Part shown: one piece after another, positions 1 through 13,894 of the stretch
Numbering within the stretch: the stretch's first letter is position 1
Layout: the number at the start of each line of letters is the position of its first letter
NCBI GenBank assembly: GCA_037903475.1
Contig: JBAJFG010000172.1
Location: forward strand, 186,001-250,000
Origin: Ancylostoma caninum
Taxonomy: Eukaryota; Nematoda; Chromadorea; Rhabditida; Ancylostomatidae
Direction: 5' to 3'
Length of the DNA: 64,000 bases
The notes under the pieces: model-generated
The model's database searches: none
What the model saw: the letters and a program-made list of their open reading frames with translations, nothing else
Told to the model about the DNA's origin: nothing
Translations under genes and position numbers: made by a program

Positions 1-2980
1 TGCAAGCCGCAGCCGCCATCTCTGATGACCACCCAGGTTGGCTAGCGTTTTCCACACGGGACCAACCACACATCCTGGACTAGATGCTTATGCAGATCGA
101 CAGACACAGCGGTGACGAGTTGTTTTTGTTGCTCACTGGGACACATTCCTCCTCGGAGTGGTGGCCGAATCCGCATTGGCCGCATTCCAGAGGCGAATTA
201 TGGAAACGAGAACACCGCGCGACGCGACGCGATGGCGAAATGCATTAAGGTACTGGTGACGTCATCGGAGGTTGTTCTCCCCGACAACTAGCACTAATTT
301 CCGGGGCAGAAAACTCGCGTCATAGTGAGTTCGAGGATTTGGTGACAGCTGTTTAGTGGATCAGGAAGGAAAGCTGGTTTTCAAAAATTATCAGAGATGG
401 TTCGATCTTTTAAGCTGTTCCAGCATGTTTAAGACCATATTACTATCCTGGGGTTACGATTAGCCCTGAAACTTATCCGATGGTTTGAGATTAATCTGTA
501 TATCCTGGTTATGGACCTTACATGGTTCATCTGCTTGAACCCCTTTCGTGGATTTAATTGTACTCTCAACATTGTCACATGTTACTCGTAAATTTCAAGG
601 ATTTCCGCAATTACGGACTACTTTTTCCCTTGATAGATCAAAAGTTTAAAGCTAAATAAGAAAAGAGGAGGGTACAGGGTGTGAAATTTTTTTGAACTTC
701 GACTAGAAAATCAGCTTTAAAAGGATTAGCGTGTGTGCTAGAGATCAAAAATCGAAAAGGAAGGAAAACTCCGCAAATCCAATGAAAATCAGTGGAAATT
801 TCCTAGTCAGCGAATCTGCCATGGATTTCTTTGAATCCTAGAAATCAGAAACAGCCACTGTAGTTTTTCTTCCACGTTCTAGACCGGAAAAGCGTTGGAA
901 GTCGAAATTTTCCACCACCTAATGGAAGTTCCTTGGCTGCCAAAAATTTCCCTATCGGAAAATCTATTGTTATGGAAAATTCACCATTTTCCCAGTGGGT
1001 GGCAAGAGCAGAAAAATGCTCGAAAATCTGGGATTTTCCAACAGTGAACTTTTAGGGATCGGGCATTAATTCTGGATTTCTGTCGTGCAGAGATGCAAAG
1101 TTATTTTATACAAACAACAATTTATGTTTCGTTAGAGTCAGTAGGAGTGATTCCACTTTTGCGGTAAGCAGAGACGCAGAAGAATTAGGAGGTGCGCTGT
1201 AAGGTACGTATATAGATGGGGGTGGTTGCGTCATGACTGGAGAGTTTGTTGACTCTCGACTCCTAATTCTTACTTATTAAGTGGCAGAGACGCAGAGTCG
1301 ACTCTTTCGGTGTTTCATATTTGCCCAGTTTTGTCAGTTACTTCTAAAAGTCATGATGGTTTGATAAATTAGGATGGAGCAGGGAATGTACATGCTCGAT
1401 TAGCTCTGGTCGTCTGACCCTGAATCGGGCATCGTTGACGTTGGAGCAAATTTCGAAGCTGGAGCGAGCTCAGTAACACCCATTGACGCTAGAGCACATT
1501 TTGACTTCAGAGCGAGCTGAGCTACGCTAAAAATCTGTATTCTACTCTTCAGGCTTTTTTATTTTATATTTTCAATATCAATTGCGATAAAATAATTTTT
1601 TCAATTACTAATGCCTCCTTCAAAAAATAATAGTGTGCTCCGGTTGTCTGATTCCAACTCAGTGGCCATTAGCGCTGGAGCACATTTTGATCTCAGAGCG
1701 GACATTGGTAAGTATGCTCTAAAAAATTAGCGACTTTAGATAATAAATGGTGCTGACAGGGTAGCGCCTATACTCCCCCCCCCCCCCATCTCTCCTCAAG
1801 CAATTCCCCTCCGCTTCCAAGGAAATTTCTCATTTTCATTGGGCCACTAGCGCTTTCATTATCGTGAAAGCATTCTATAGGTATCGATCGACCATTAGGG
1901 CGAAATTCTCCGGCAAAAAACTCAGCCGCAAATGCGTCGTGCCTCTGGAAATTCACATGAAAACGGCATGTTGTGGATGCTCTCTGTGGCATCGACGTAC
2001 TGACGTCAACCGAACGCTGCCGCTGCTGCAATGGCGATGGCGCCATTCTGGCAGCATAAAAAACGCCTAATACATAATATATTCTCTTTGTATTGCCTTA
2101 AACGATGACGTCAGCTCTTGCCCCAACGACGTCAGGATTTCGTCAGGATCTGTGGTGTATGTATGTACTCACAATTTACATACGCTTACTCAAGCACTGT
2201 TCGTAATCAGCTGTCAAGTGGGATAATACCTGGAAATTAGGTGTTAGCAGTCGAGCGTGGGTGAAGTTCTGAGTAAGTACTCTCTCTCTCGACGGCTTCC
2301 TCCACGTGCCGTATAAAATCCGTAGATCCTATGGATCCGCATGACTGGCGTCGTCGCCGCGGATCACGTGCCAACTCGCACTTTTCCTTATGGGATTAAG
2401 CTGGTGAGCTCAAAAATAACCCCGTCTAAGTGCGACATAAGGTCGCTATAATCAGCTGACTCCTCATATATGCAGGAAAGCAATGAAAAGTGCTCAGAAA
2501 GGGAGGATGTGACGTCATTTCGCTGAGCTCCTGCTGCGTTTGTGCTGCCTTTCTAGCGAAGAAGGTTGAGAATCTTCACTTTTATTCAGGAAATAAGTGT
2601 TCCTTTATTTCTTACTCAAGCTTCCCTGTTTTCGATTTCTGAAATTGGTTTCTAAACTGTTCAATCCTGAATGTTTGCTCTTTGTGGATATCACGAGAAT
2701 TTCCCAGATTTTTCCATTGCACTTCCTGGATTTCACCCTTGAATTAAATGTGGCAAATCTGATCATTAGAGAAGGATTTGTCCCAAATATTTTGAGACTC
2801 CACACTTCATACACGCTAGTTTTTCATGCAAGCGAAGATAAATCGGCGCTACTCGCGCCAGGATTAGGTAGAGAGCTGCTCCATGTTCCCTGATGGAGCT
2901 GCCGGGGTGTACGTTTGCTGGATCAAAGTATTACAATCCATAAGAATCACTTCAGCTAACGCTGGCGGTCCTAAGCAGGA
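1..2980. other. gene-free flank with a diverged direct duplication
   Basis: No coding region or RNA gene is supported. A diverged direct repeat is visible: about 1400-1470 and 1630-1710 share the order 'GCTC.GGT.GTCTGA' followed by 'GCTGGAGCA.ATTT', and a third partial copy lies at 1481-1525 (CTAGAGCACATTTTGACTTC against CTGGAGCACATTTTGATCTC). A 13-base poly-C tract is at 1775-1787. Confidence 0.5.
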
Positions 2981-2999
2981 TCAGGATGAAGGGGGTACG

Positions 3000-3110
3000 G
3001 GTGGAAGCAGTTGGATGCAGCGCGAAAGAGCTCTGCGATTGGCCAGTCGTGTAAACTGACCAATAGCGGGGCTTGACCGAGACATCCTTTCCAGGTACAT
3101 AGCTCTACAT
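3000..3110. repeat. MITE family B copy 1
   Basis: Shares with the other family B copies the core GAGCTCTGCGATTGGCCA on the left and an inverted ACCAAT box on the right, with a CCAGGTACA-type right end. Diverged. Confidence 0.65.
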
Positions 3111-6100
3111 CTAGGGGAAAATGTGGGGTCTGGTCCGAAGTCCTCTGATGTGAAGTATAAACACACATGGTTAAAAGTGTAAATACATTACAATAAATAC
3201 CAGAAAGTCAGAATAAAGTACTGAAGTAGCTGGTATAGAATGTTCATATTTATTTATCTCATATATCGGAAAAGGTGCGCCAAAAAAACTAAAAACAAAC
3301 AAAACATGTTCGGAAAGTGAAAAACCGCTAACCATACACTAAGATGAGATGACTTCATACGTTTTTTTTTTGTGGGACCTTCGGACCCACTCTCATGAGT
3401 GGAGAAGAAGGGAGGAGCTTAAATTTGTGCTTTCGGAAATTGCTAAGGCAATATCCCAGTGGACGGATCACTGATGTTATCATTAGCGTTTCAAAAGCTT
3501 TTTTTTCTGGAAAAATACGGGAGTTTTCCTGGTATTTCTCCATCGTTCTTCCTGCACTATATAAATATAAAATAAATAAATGAATAAGCAATGGAGGTGG
3601 AATTTTATTGGACAATAATCCACAGAAGCCTATTCAGAGAAATCCCCATCTTTGAAGAAGTGGTACTCGATTCCCTGTTCGCGGTTTATTGCTTGGTTCA
3701 CCTGTTGTTTCCAAACTTTCCCTGAACACAACGGATCATCCATGTGGGAAAAAATCTCGCAGGTTTTCCCTTAAACATCGGAAATCATCCAATGGTAATA
3801 AATCCCTAAAATCCCCCGTATCTCTCTTCCACCCACACGTGTACTTTATTGGCTCTATGTACACCGTTGCCTGCCCATTCAAGTGCATCGGTTGATTTTT
3901 GGAAATCCAAACAAAATCCAGCGCCAAAGGTGGGAAAATATCAATGACCGCCAGAGCAAACACATTATTCTGTGAAATTTCATGGAAAAATCGATTTTCC
4001 CGACGCACATCCGCGTATTTTCCCCGCATCTGAATTGCCATCACGCCAACACGACATCATCTGACATGAACCGCGAAATAGGCTGCTCTTTCCGCATTTA
4101 CGGACTTTTTCCATGGAACCAAATAGCTGTATTTAGTGTTGTCATAGAAGATTCCAGTCAAGAGCATTTTAGGAAAAAACATTCAATGGTCCGCAATTAC
4201 AGAAAAACTCCGATCACTGATGTTGGAGGGAAATGAGGGTTTCGTGAGATTAGATGAGATTTTCGCTCAGTAAAAGTGCACATGTTGTTACATTCGCAAT
4301 TGCAGAAAGAAATCGCATTATTTACCCAGGTAACAACGAGGAAGTGAACGGATCGTGAGCAAATCTCCGAGAATTTTCGATTAAAGACCGATGGTGGCGA
4401 AATCATCGGAAAATTTCCACAGGAAATAAATAGCATTATATTCTGCTTCAAGGAAAGGTAGCAAGTTTTTTTTTTCGCTGAAGCTCAGCTTGATATATTG
4501 CTGTATTTTCTTTAATCGTTTGTCGTTCATATTTTATATTGTGCACCTGTTTTTTTTCTCTAATTTCACTAGTAATACGGCCAACTACCTGTGGTGGATG
4601 CAGCCGGAAGAAGGGGGAGGAGGTGGAAGGGGTAGGAGGAAAAACTGGCGTTTCTTTCCCAGTTTCGGGACCAGAGTTTCGAAAACAGAAAAATCAACAG
4701 AACCACAAACAGATGTTGTTGAGAAGTAACATTAAATTTAAACCAGCAAAGGAAATATCTTCAAAAATAATGATAAGGAGTCAAAAGTGAGCAAAAAATA
4801 GCCAAAAAATTTTTATCTATTTAAAATTTTTATCTATCTCTAGAGCAATTTTTTGGAAGATTGCCCGTAGCCCTCAGCTTAAATTGCTTCTGGCCACTGT
4901 CATATGCATATTATTTTTGTTATTCTTATTTATTTTTCATAATACACATAATTACTGATGTTACATAATACAACTAATACTACTAGTAAACAGAATAGTA
5001 GTATTAGTAGTAAACAGCAGTAAATAATTTATTTGTGAGAACCAGTAAGCTGCCTATTTCTCCTCGTCAACAGCACTTTAAACGTCGTCTCCGATCCCAG
5101 AGGTGCTTGAAGACCAAAGCGATAAACATGTTTTTATGCTTGACCACATCTGACCTACTCACACCCTCTCCCCCTCAGTTCAGCCGGTCCCCCATTACCC
5201 ACTGCCTCCTTGGAACCCGTGTTACTCACCCCGGGTACGACGAGCTCGGGGGTGGGCCTGAGATGCTCAAAAGATTTCGAAACACCGCATTCTTTCCGCG
5301 CACCGCTGCTGCTGCTGAACCACGTCATCGTCCGTGTGATGATGTGTTTTGCATGTGTGCAATGTTGAAGGCGGACGACGCAATATTGCACAACATCGCA
5401 ACCGCAGCCGCAGCGACCGCGGCCTATACCCGGCTCGGACACGTCATATTTCGCTGGTTTTTTCCAGAGGAAATGTGTGTGTGCATGCATGGGGATATGT
5501 GAAATGTGGGCAAGCGCTGAATGAGTGTACTTTAACGGAGTTCTATGGACGCGGAGGGAGGCACGTGCTGCTCAGAGGATGATGTCAGAGGCGTTAGTTA
5601 GCGTGCTGTGCACATAAATTTCACGTGCACAGCTCGATAGCCAACAATGGAAATGAGCAATGGAAATTGGAAATGTGGAGCGCTTTTTGAAACGGAATCC
5701 AGGAGGATATCAGCTGATCCAGGACAGGTTGATCCAGGCAAGTCCTCTTCATCTCTCTATCATTCTATCGCTTGAAATTTTTTGGTTGAAAAACGGCTCG
5801 AAGAGAGAAGAAAAAAGGAAAGAGGGAAGAAAAGGAAAGGAAATAATAAAGTTACATAACTGGTTACAATTGAGAAATCCCAGTAGACATGTCTTCACCA
5901 CCCCATGAGCAAGAACATCAAAAAATCAATAAAATCGATTGATCGATACTTCTCGCGCAAAACGATTATCATATTATATACGAAAAAATATGAGCAATGA
6001 TATTAATGAACACGTCTTGTTCATGGAATGTGATAAAATAATAAGACATGCTAGGAATTCATGAATCTTGACATCAAAAATAAAATAGTTAGGATCGAAC

Positions 6101-7189
6101 AATGCATTAGATACCTATCGATTTATTCGGCATATTCGAAAATTCGATTTTGAATAAGTCTATAGTTATCCTTTAGGAATGATAAGAGAGCGTTTGGATC
6201 GTTTCCCAAACATTTGAATTTTTTAGATCTAATCCTCAACAAATAATTAAGTAAATTGAGTTATTCGATTTTTATTCGGGCTCAACTTTAAAAAAAATAC
6301 ATTAAAAATCTAAGGATTCATCCAGAAATGTGTACCTTTCGACGAAGGCGCAGGCAAAGAACTTTTTATCGCAACGAACAGCCGGCCCCTGCGATTTTTT
6401 CCAGCGTTTTTTCCACCCCATAAAAACCAGGAAACCCTGGAAGGCGACTCCTCCCCTCGGATAGGCAACTATCCAGGAACCAATGCCTTTCTTTAATTAC
6501 GTAGATTCTCCCAAATAAGGAAATATTAAATTACCAATGAAAATTTTATGTTCCCGACAAATACTGGGGAAAGCGAGGGAGATAATTAATTTGAGGTGAT
6601 CATGAAAATTCTGAGAATTTCTGCAAGTGCATATTATAGCGTGTATTACTAGTATGTCCTCTTGTTCACCTGTAAGTGATCATCATGATTCCGATCTAAT
6701 ATGCGCTGAGGACATCTGCCTCTTCCAGGAACAATTCCCTTATCCAGGCGTTTTTTCCTGGAATGAGGAAGTTGGCGAAAACTAGAGGTGGTCTTTGCGG
6801 AAATAATTATCCATACTTTTTTCCAGGAAAAAATTCCTGGAAGAAAAAACACAACTACAATTGTACGTTCTGCTCAGTTTTTTTCCTAATTAGAGTGGGA
6901 CGTTTGTTGAGTTCCCGAACGCGGCCAAACTTCCCCAAATCCACGATGAGATCGCGCTGCCGTCATCCTGGTTGCGGACTAATCCACGCAGCTGAGTCCG
7001 CTTTCCTCCGTTTTTCTCCCACTGGCGAAACTCGTGTCATAATGCGCGTTGTCTTGTCCTTCATGATGGTTTTTCATGCAATCACGTGAGGTGCCGCGCA
7101 CATGAGGTGCGATTCGATCGCGATTCGAGTGTCCGGGTGCGATGCGATTGCGGTGGGACTGATGAGCACCCGGTGAAGTCGACGTCGGT
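3111..7189. other. gene-free, AT-rich DNA
   Basis: Only short, unrelated open frames are present and none has splice context or a recognisable product. A perfect inverted repeat TTCCAGGAA-AAAA-TTCCTGGAA lies at 6821-6842. Nothing else is seen. Confidence 0.5.
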
Positions 7190-7722
7190 TGAATGAATGA
7201 ATGAATGGATGAATGAATGAATGAATGAATGGATGAATGAATGAATGAATGAATGGGATGAATGAATGAACGGATGAATGAATGAATGAATGAATGAATG
7301 GAGTGAATGAATGAATGAATGAATGGAGTGAATGAATGAATGAATGAATGGAGTGAATGAATGAATGAATGAATGAATGGATGAATGAATGAATGGAATG
7401 AATGAATGAATGGAATGAATGAATGGAATGAATGAATGAATGAATGAATGAATGAATGAATGAATGAATGAATGAATGAATGAATGAATGAATGAATGAA
7501 TGGGATGAATGAATGAATGGGATGAATGAATGAATGAATGAATGAATGAATGAATGAATGAATGAGAGAATGAGCATGTAAGTGAACAAATAAATGAGCA
7601 AATAAGTAAATAAACGAATAAATCAATGGATAAACAAATAAACAAGCGGATAAATGAATGGATATATAGGCGGATGAAAAAAGAAATAAATGAGTAAATA
7701 AACAGATAAATAAATGAATAAA
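7190..7722. repeat. (TGAA)n tandem array with degenerate AAATAA-type tail
   Basis: About 375 bp of GAAT/TGAA tetranucleotide repeat with occasional extra bases (GGGATGA, GAGTGA) that shift phase, grading after about 7567 into AAATAAATGAG-type sequence to about 7722. On the minus strand it is open in all three frames as Ser-Phe-Ile-His repeats, which is a by-product of the repeat and not a protein. Confidence 0.95.
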
Positions 7723-8816
7723 TACTCTCAGAAATTATGTAAACGTTGGAACGGAGGGACACTGGAATTTCAAATGATTCGTTAGGCAAAATTCAGAAGA
7801 AAATATTAGTATACTATAAATAATTAGCATAATAGTAGTGAATTATTAATTTATTATTAATTATTCGACAGAGGAAATGGTTTTTCCAGAGGTTATAATA
7901 GTAGTGTACAATAATATAGCAGTGCAATAATACGTGGAAAATAGAAAAAACTTTTTTACCTATAAAAAGTACTGATGACCTAGATTTTCTTTGTTTTTGC
8001 TCGAAATATTATATTTTAGCTTTATTGAGTTTCTACTTGCAAAAAAAAGGTTTCCTTCGGGAACAATTACTGGAAAACTGTTTTCCCTACCAGAGATTTT
8101 TCTGGATTTTTCCCAGAAAACCCACGATTATCCTGCTCCTCTGCGAGTGTTAGCAGGAAATCTTCACAGCTAATTACCTTACAACACTCTAATTTACTCC
8201 CATTTAAAAAGTAATGCTTTTAGAGCTGTTGCTAATTCATAGGCGCGGACGAGTTTACCGCATTTTCAACCGCATAACCGGAAACAGTCTACACTGAAGT
8301 GGCAGAAACTACCGCTAGACTAGGAAACCAGCTTGCGCCGTTCCTTTTTTCCCGAGATTGTTGGCCCTATTTTCTTGTGATTGCTCACGTGCGGTGACCT
8401 CACACCTCACTACCATACCTGTCTGTTGTTGTCGTCACTGTCACTTCAGCTGCATTAGCCTTTGATAACCTATGATCTCTTGGGATGTACATATCTTAGG
8501 GGGATAATCCCCCCATTTGTCCTTTAGTGACCATGTTCTCTTGGGGAAACACCTGTTCCACGCGCGCTGATCTCACCTCATCAGCGACGCGCTGACTCGT
8601 GATCCAGCTGGTTTTCATCATCTTCAGGTGTAGCAGAAGGTTCCACATATCAGCTGATTAGCTCAGCTGATTCATCGCAGCATGGGAAGACCCCGTTTTG
8701 CTTCAGAAACTATGTCTAGAAAGATAGTTTACACCAAAGCAGGAGACTTTAGCCAAAAAGATTTCTTTAAGTACACATATACTTATTAAATGGACAAGCC
8801 AATTCGAACTGGGGTC
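7723..8816. other. gene-free DNA
   Basis: No coding region, repeat family or RNA gene could be supported here. Confidence 0.45.
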
Positions 8817-9308
8817 GGGAAAACTCGTCCGCAATGGAGGGCAAGTCGCCGTAGGGATGGTGCTCGACAGTTCTTTGCAGTTATATTCGCTTAATGCACA
8901 GCTTTCCTGCCTTTTTCATTAGTTATGGAATTTGGCTGACCTTATTAACTCTCTGGGGATGTAAAACTCGTCCGATCTCATCTTCATCCGTGTGAACTCG
9001 TCCTCGTGGTGAAATCAGACTTGCACCGCGGTACTAACAATTTGAAAAATTGTCAGAAACTCACTTAAATTGTTTTTATTTTTAGTTCAAATCAGATAAA
9101 TAGCTAGAAACAAGCAGTGCGTTCAAGGCTATGGGGGAACTCGTGCACATAACTGAGTGAACTCGTCCACAATGCCTTGAAATCCACCTAACTTGTTCGA
9201 ATCTTCTCTGAATTTTATATACAGCTCCATTCCTGCCCAAGCTTGATGTATACTCTCTTACAAAACTCATAACACTCGTATAGTTGCGAGGGACAATTGA
9301 TGGACAAT

Positions 9309-9425
9309 GCGTGGGGCGCTGTACCGCCAAGGGCTTCATCTTAGAGTTCTGTGATTGGTCAGCTGGACGAGCTGGCCAATCGCAGAGCACGACCACTCTG
9401 CCCACCCGACGAACAGCGCTATGCA
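9309..9425. repeat. MITE family B copy 2
   Basis: Runs from GTGGGGCGCTGTACC to GAACAGCGCTATGC with the internal pair GTGATTGGTCA and TGGCCAATCGCAGAGC. The centre contains a GGACGAG word. Confidence 0.8.
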
Positions 9426-12400
9426 GCTATCCAAATATAACAGAATGGAACCCAGTTTTTTTTCCTGCAGAAATTCCCATGCATTTTCCTCTGCCTCTGC
9501 GAGAAAACTCGTCCGTAACTTGTCCTTTCACACTAGTACACCCGCCCTCATTATTATTACGGTCATTCTTTTCTGATGTCATCCGTTGTGGTGAGGAGTT
9601 CTAATTTAGTTTAGATGTTCAGAAATTGTTAGTTTAATTAGGACTCCTTCAAATGGATTGAGCAGATCAAAATACAATAGAAAAATTAATAAAATGGGGA
9701 AGTAAACGGGGAAAATACAACCAACTCGATATTTTGGAAAAAAGCAGATCATTTCCTTCATTTGACCTAGTTTCACTGTAATACTCTGGAAAAATGAAGC
9801 CATCCATCCATGACGAAACCCACCCAATCCCAATCCTATCCAGCCAGCTTACCACGCCGGTTCAGTGGAATTTTTGCCGCTAACCCAGCCCAGACACCTC
9901 TCCGCTCTGCTAATTACTTCATCATAAGATCGTCGCTGTTCTTCTGATGTTTCCATCTGCCTATTAACCAGTTCCTTTTCCGAGCAACCATCTCACCATC
10001 TATTCAAGCGCTGAGGTTTTTCCTTCTCATCTTTGAGGTGGTGGGGGCACACACTATGCCATAACTGGCAAACCAGCCTAACCTCTCAGCACCGCACTTC
10101 CTCCTCCATCTCGTCGTCGTCGTCGTCCTCCTTGTTCCTCGTGAGCTTCGAAAAAACGCACGATCCACTCGTCGCACTCGACCGTACCAGCCCCAGCAGT
10201 CGTCGTCGTAGTCGTAGTCGTCGTGCGCACGCCGCGACATCTGACACATATGTGCCGATGATTGACAGCTGTACGAGTTATGAGTTACGAGACTTTGTGT
10301 ATGTGTGGTGTTGAGTTCGTCCGTTTAGCCGCGTGTGGCCAGCACAACTTTACGACCGTCGTCTGCTCATCGTACCGTCATCAGCACGTCGTCTGCGTCG
10401 CGCGCGCGACCTCTCGGATGCATTATCTATCCGAGAATAGGTATTGATATGCACGCTCGTTTATACTTGACCTTAACGACGTGCACTACGTTATTTACGA
10501 TCTAGGCACTACAAAAGAGGCAAATGCCCTGGCGCGTGGCAAAACAGTGTCCCTGGCAGGGTTCCAAATCTCCGGGACGGTTCCATAAGTGGTAGGGTAA
10601 GGTGGAATTTTCATGGCAATTCCATGGTTAATTTTGTGGAAACACCACAAAGGCTTCTTCTTGTTCTTTTGGTATGTTGTCAGCTCGGAATCCAATCCAA
10701 GAAACCTAGGACGATTAGATTTTCCCATATCTGCCGCAGAAATCACAACGGACTCGCAAAATTCGTGTAGGACTCCGGAAAGCAATTTTCCTTGGAAGAT
10801 GGGAAATTCTGCTGTTCCCATAGCGATTCCAATCGCTGGTGAATTATGAATAGCTTGCTTTTTAGCGTTCTGCTCAGGGTTATCTTCCCATAAGTGGCGG
10901 TTTTGTCCTCAGATTGCTTAACCTAACGAGGGACATTTAGATTTTATATTTTCGGCATGTATTCCGGTAGTTTTCGCAATTTCTTGAAAGCCTCAGGAAG
11001 TTTCAAGGTCTGATAGATGCTATGCCAGTGCACTTATCCGCAAAAGTTCCAGAAAAGCCGTAATTTACTTGCCCTTTAAAGTGGACGAGTTTTGCTGACG
11101 AGAGGGCATTATTCATCCCAGAGACTCATACAAGGAATATGTAAATATTAGCAGCATTTGTACACTTCGTACATTTTGCTCAAGAAACTCGTCCACTTCG
11201 GATTAGTGGGAAGTGTAGGACTTTTCAGGAAGCGTTGAAAAAAATCTCCAGCATTTCAATCTCGAAAAATTGTGATGAGCATAAATCTAACATAAGCTGT
11301 TAATTTTTCGCTGTTTTTTCTGCTCCTGTTGGTGCATCTCCTCTTGTAGATAGGTAAGTCCTTCTTAGCTCACTCCAAATTCGCGCCGATTCCTCAGGAC
11401 ATACTCTCAGAACACTGGGATTTGTAGTCTTCCCTCTCATGCCAATGAAGCAGCGCTTATCCACGCTGTTTTCGCGAAAATTGCCGTGTAACTCGTCCGT
11501 AATGCCTGTTTGATCTGCTGATCCTTTTTCGAACGTAGAAAACAACACGTGTTTTCGATGCGTGCGAATAGCTGGACGGTTGCCAGGAGACTTCACAGAC
11601 CGCCGCCGTCTCCACCGCCGACGGCGTTCCTCGCGCCGCCGCCGCAGCCGTTCGCGTGACTATAGAATTGTATCTGAGGAAAATCGAGCGCCACCGCCCG
11701 TGATTGTATGTTATTAGTACGATAGAGCGTGTTATTTGTCTCTGGAACCCTGTCAAGGCTTCATTAGGACATAGTACGATCTCATGACTGTCCTAGATCC
11801 CGCCTGACTCTGAACGCTTTGGCTGGCGACATGACGTGCTCAGCATCCATCAGCTGTGACTGATGTTTGATGTGGTGTTTTGTGGCGCTGGCATGCGCGC
11901 ATGCACTCGAACTCATAATTGTTTTCCAAAGTAAGTTGGTGAGAGTTGTTTGTCGATATTGAAGTTGGATTTCTACCACGGGCCCACTTGAAGTTCCTCC
12001 ACTTCATGGTCGAGCTGTTCTGGATCTAGCTCCGAAAACAGCTGGATCAACTAGAGTACACAGCTGGACTCCAAGTTGCTTACGGAAGGCCAAAAATAGA
12101 CACTGGTCGATTCGATTAGGCCTTACGGATTCAAAGATCCAGCGGGAGAACGCATGCGGGGAAAGGGGATTCCCCCTTTCGCCGGCGGAATGGTCAAAGT
12201 CCAGTGCAGCCGAGTCGCTCACGTGACGGCTGTGGAATCCTGTACTAGTTAGAATGGCAGTAATAGGATTGGAAAGGTGACAAAACACTTCCTAATCAAT
12301 TCTGACATCTTGTCAGGACTCATGTACTCGTGTAAATTTCGGAAAAGTTCTTAAAATATCCACGGAACATTTCCTATATTTCCTTTCTGAACCTTCTTTC

Positions 12401-12681
12401 ACATTAATTGCCCATTCATAGGTTAATATTTCGGGATAACAGTCACATTGTATTTCCAGCACTGAATAAAACAAGCGTTTCTTTACCTCAAACACCGAAA
12501 ATTGGAGCGTCCTTTTACGGACCAGCAGAGGGGTTCTGAATGTTCCTGGAGAAACTCACGTTTTTCTCCTTGATTTGGACGAGTTTTCCAGCAAGAAATG
12601 AAGTATTTCGTGCGACTGACTCGTCTCTGTTTGCCAGCAACAGCAAATAGTAGTTGGAGCAGTGAAGTTCACCACGCTTTG

Positions 12682-13044
12682 TCCGGAAAACTCGTCCATT
12701 TCTTCCATCCTGGAAGAACGGGAAGCATAGAACCTTATGGCACCTAGATAAATCATCGCGATTACCCAGGGTAAAGGTGTTGGAGTCCGTGTCCAATATG
12801 GGTGAAATTGTAGAGTATTGTGTATTGTTGTTTATTTTGTACTTATATTGATATTAACACTTTACCTTGGGTGAGCTGAATGATTATGCTACCCGAGGAA
12901 TCCAAATGCCCGGAAAATTCGTCCACTCCCTCCAGTCCGGATAAGCGGAAAGCGTTGGACCCTTTAGCGCCTGGATGTATCACCGCAATTACCCAGGGCA
13001 AAGGTGTCGACGTCCGTGTTGAACATGGGTGAAACTGTGTTGTG
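12682..13044 (+). repeat. direct duplication carrying the GGACGAGTT motif plus family A sequence
   Basis: Two copies of about 140 bp (roughly 12682-12822 and 12909-13044) share CCGGAAAA(C/T)TCGTCC, then CACC/GCGCCT, then the family A left end and the run CCGTGT...ATGGGTGAAA. They differ at many sites, so the duplication is old. Confidence 0.7.
12746..12888. repeat. MITE family A copy 1
   Basis: Left end ATCGCGATTACCCAGGGTAA and right end TTTACCTTGGGTGAGCTGAA, with an expanded AT-rich centre. Confidence 0.7.
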
Positions 13045-13080
13045 TTAGCACGTTTACCATGGGTAATTTGAATTATGCAT
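12974..13080. repeat. MITE family A copy 2
   Basis: Inverted ends GCAATTACCCAGGGCAAA and TTTACCATGGGTAATTTGAA flanked by ATGTATC and TATGCAT. Near full length at about 107 bp. Confidence 0.8.
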
Positions 13081-13894
13081 GCTACCCTAAGAGCTCATAT
13101 GCATCCTGCAATGGTTTGTTCACCAGGATTTGTAATCCTCAAGGGGAGTTTCGACGCCAAATGATGATCAGCTGACGAGTTCTCTGCTCTCCAAGTGCCA
13201 TCGGACGAGTTGTCATGGTCCCTTTAGCCAGATCCAATGTTTACCCAATGGCTATTCTTTCTGAATGTCAATCACATGCATTGGATTTTCTTTTTGGATA
13301 CTAAGCTGGACGAGTTTTCGGGAAGAAAACTCGGGTTTTCCTTCTCTCTGTGTATTCTAAGAGCTCTTCTTGCATGCCCATCCAATGAAACGAACTAGTT
13401 GCTTCCTGGACGAGTTTTCCACACCTCTCCACGCCTGTTCTCTCATAATAGAAAAGTTCTTCCTGCAGAAAATCTTTCCGTAATGTGATCGTTCTAATGC
13501 ACTCCAAATGAAAGGACGAGTTTGTTGTTGCTCAATTATGTCATACAACGAACAGTTCTTCGCAGTTTTCTTATTATCCTTCTGGCATAAGGACGAGTTT
13601 CCCCATCTTCTTTCACAACAGGTAAACAGACGAGTTTTTCGGGAAAGGAATGCTCGTTGTATTTCACTTTGAGTGCACGATTCCTCCAAAAATTTACATG
13701 GTGAGAGGGTTTTTGGGAGAACTTAGGCGTTAAACTCGAAGACGAGTTTTCACATGGCTGAATTGCGGAGTGAGGCGTTTTCCAGCCAAGAACAACTCTT
13801 TTTTGGAATTTTCTACCCAAGGCCAAATTTACCCCCCAGAGCAGAGGGCAAGATTTTTCTGTGTACAAATTTCTCGGGTTCACCTCAATCGTAC

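Noticed and set aside
6979..7789. Three overlapping minus-strand frames of 175-235 codons rich in Ser-Phe-Ile-His
   Set aside because: They are translations of the (TGAA)n array in different phases, with unrelated ends; not a gene.
11090..11105. Hammerhead ribozyme suggested by CTGACGAG next to the dispersed motif
   Set aside because: The GAAAC core and the flanking stems were not found in the right places, and most motif copies lack CTGA.
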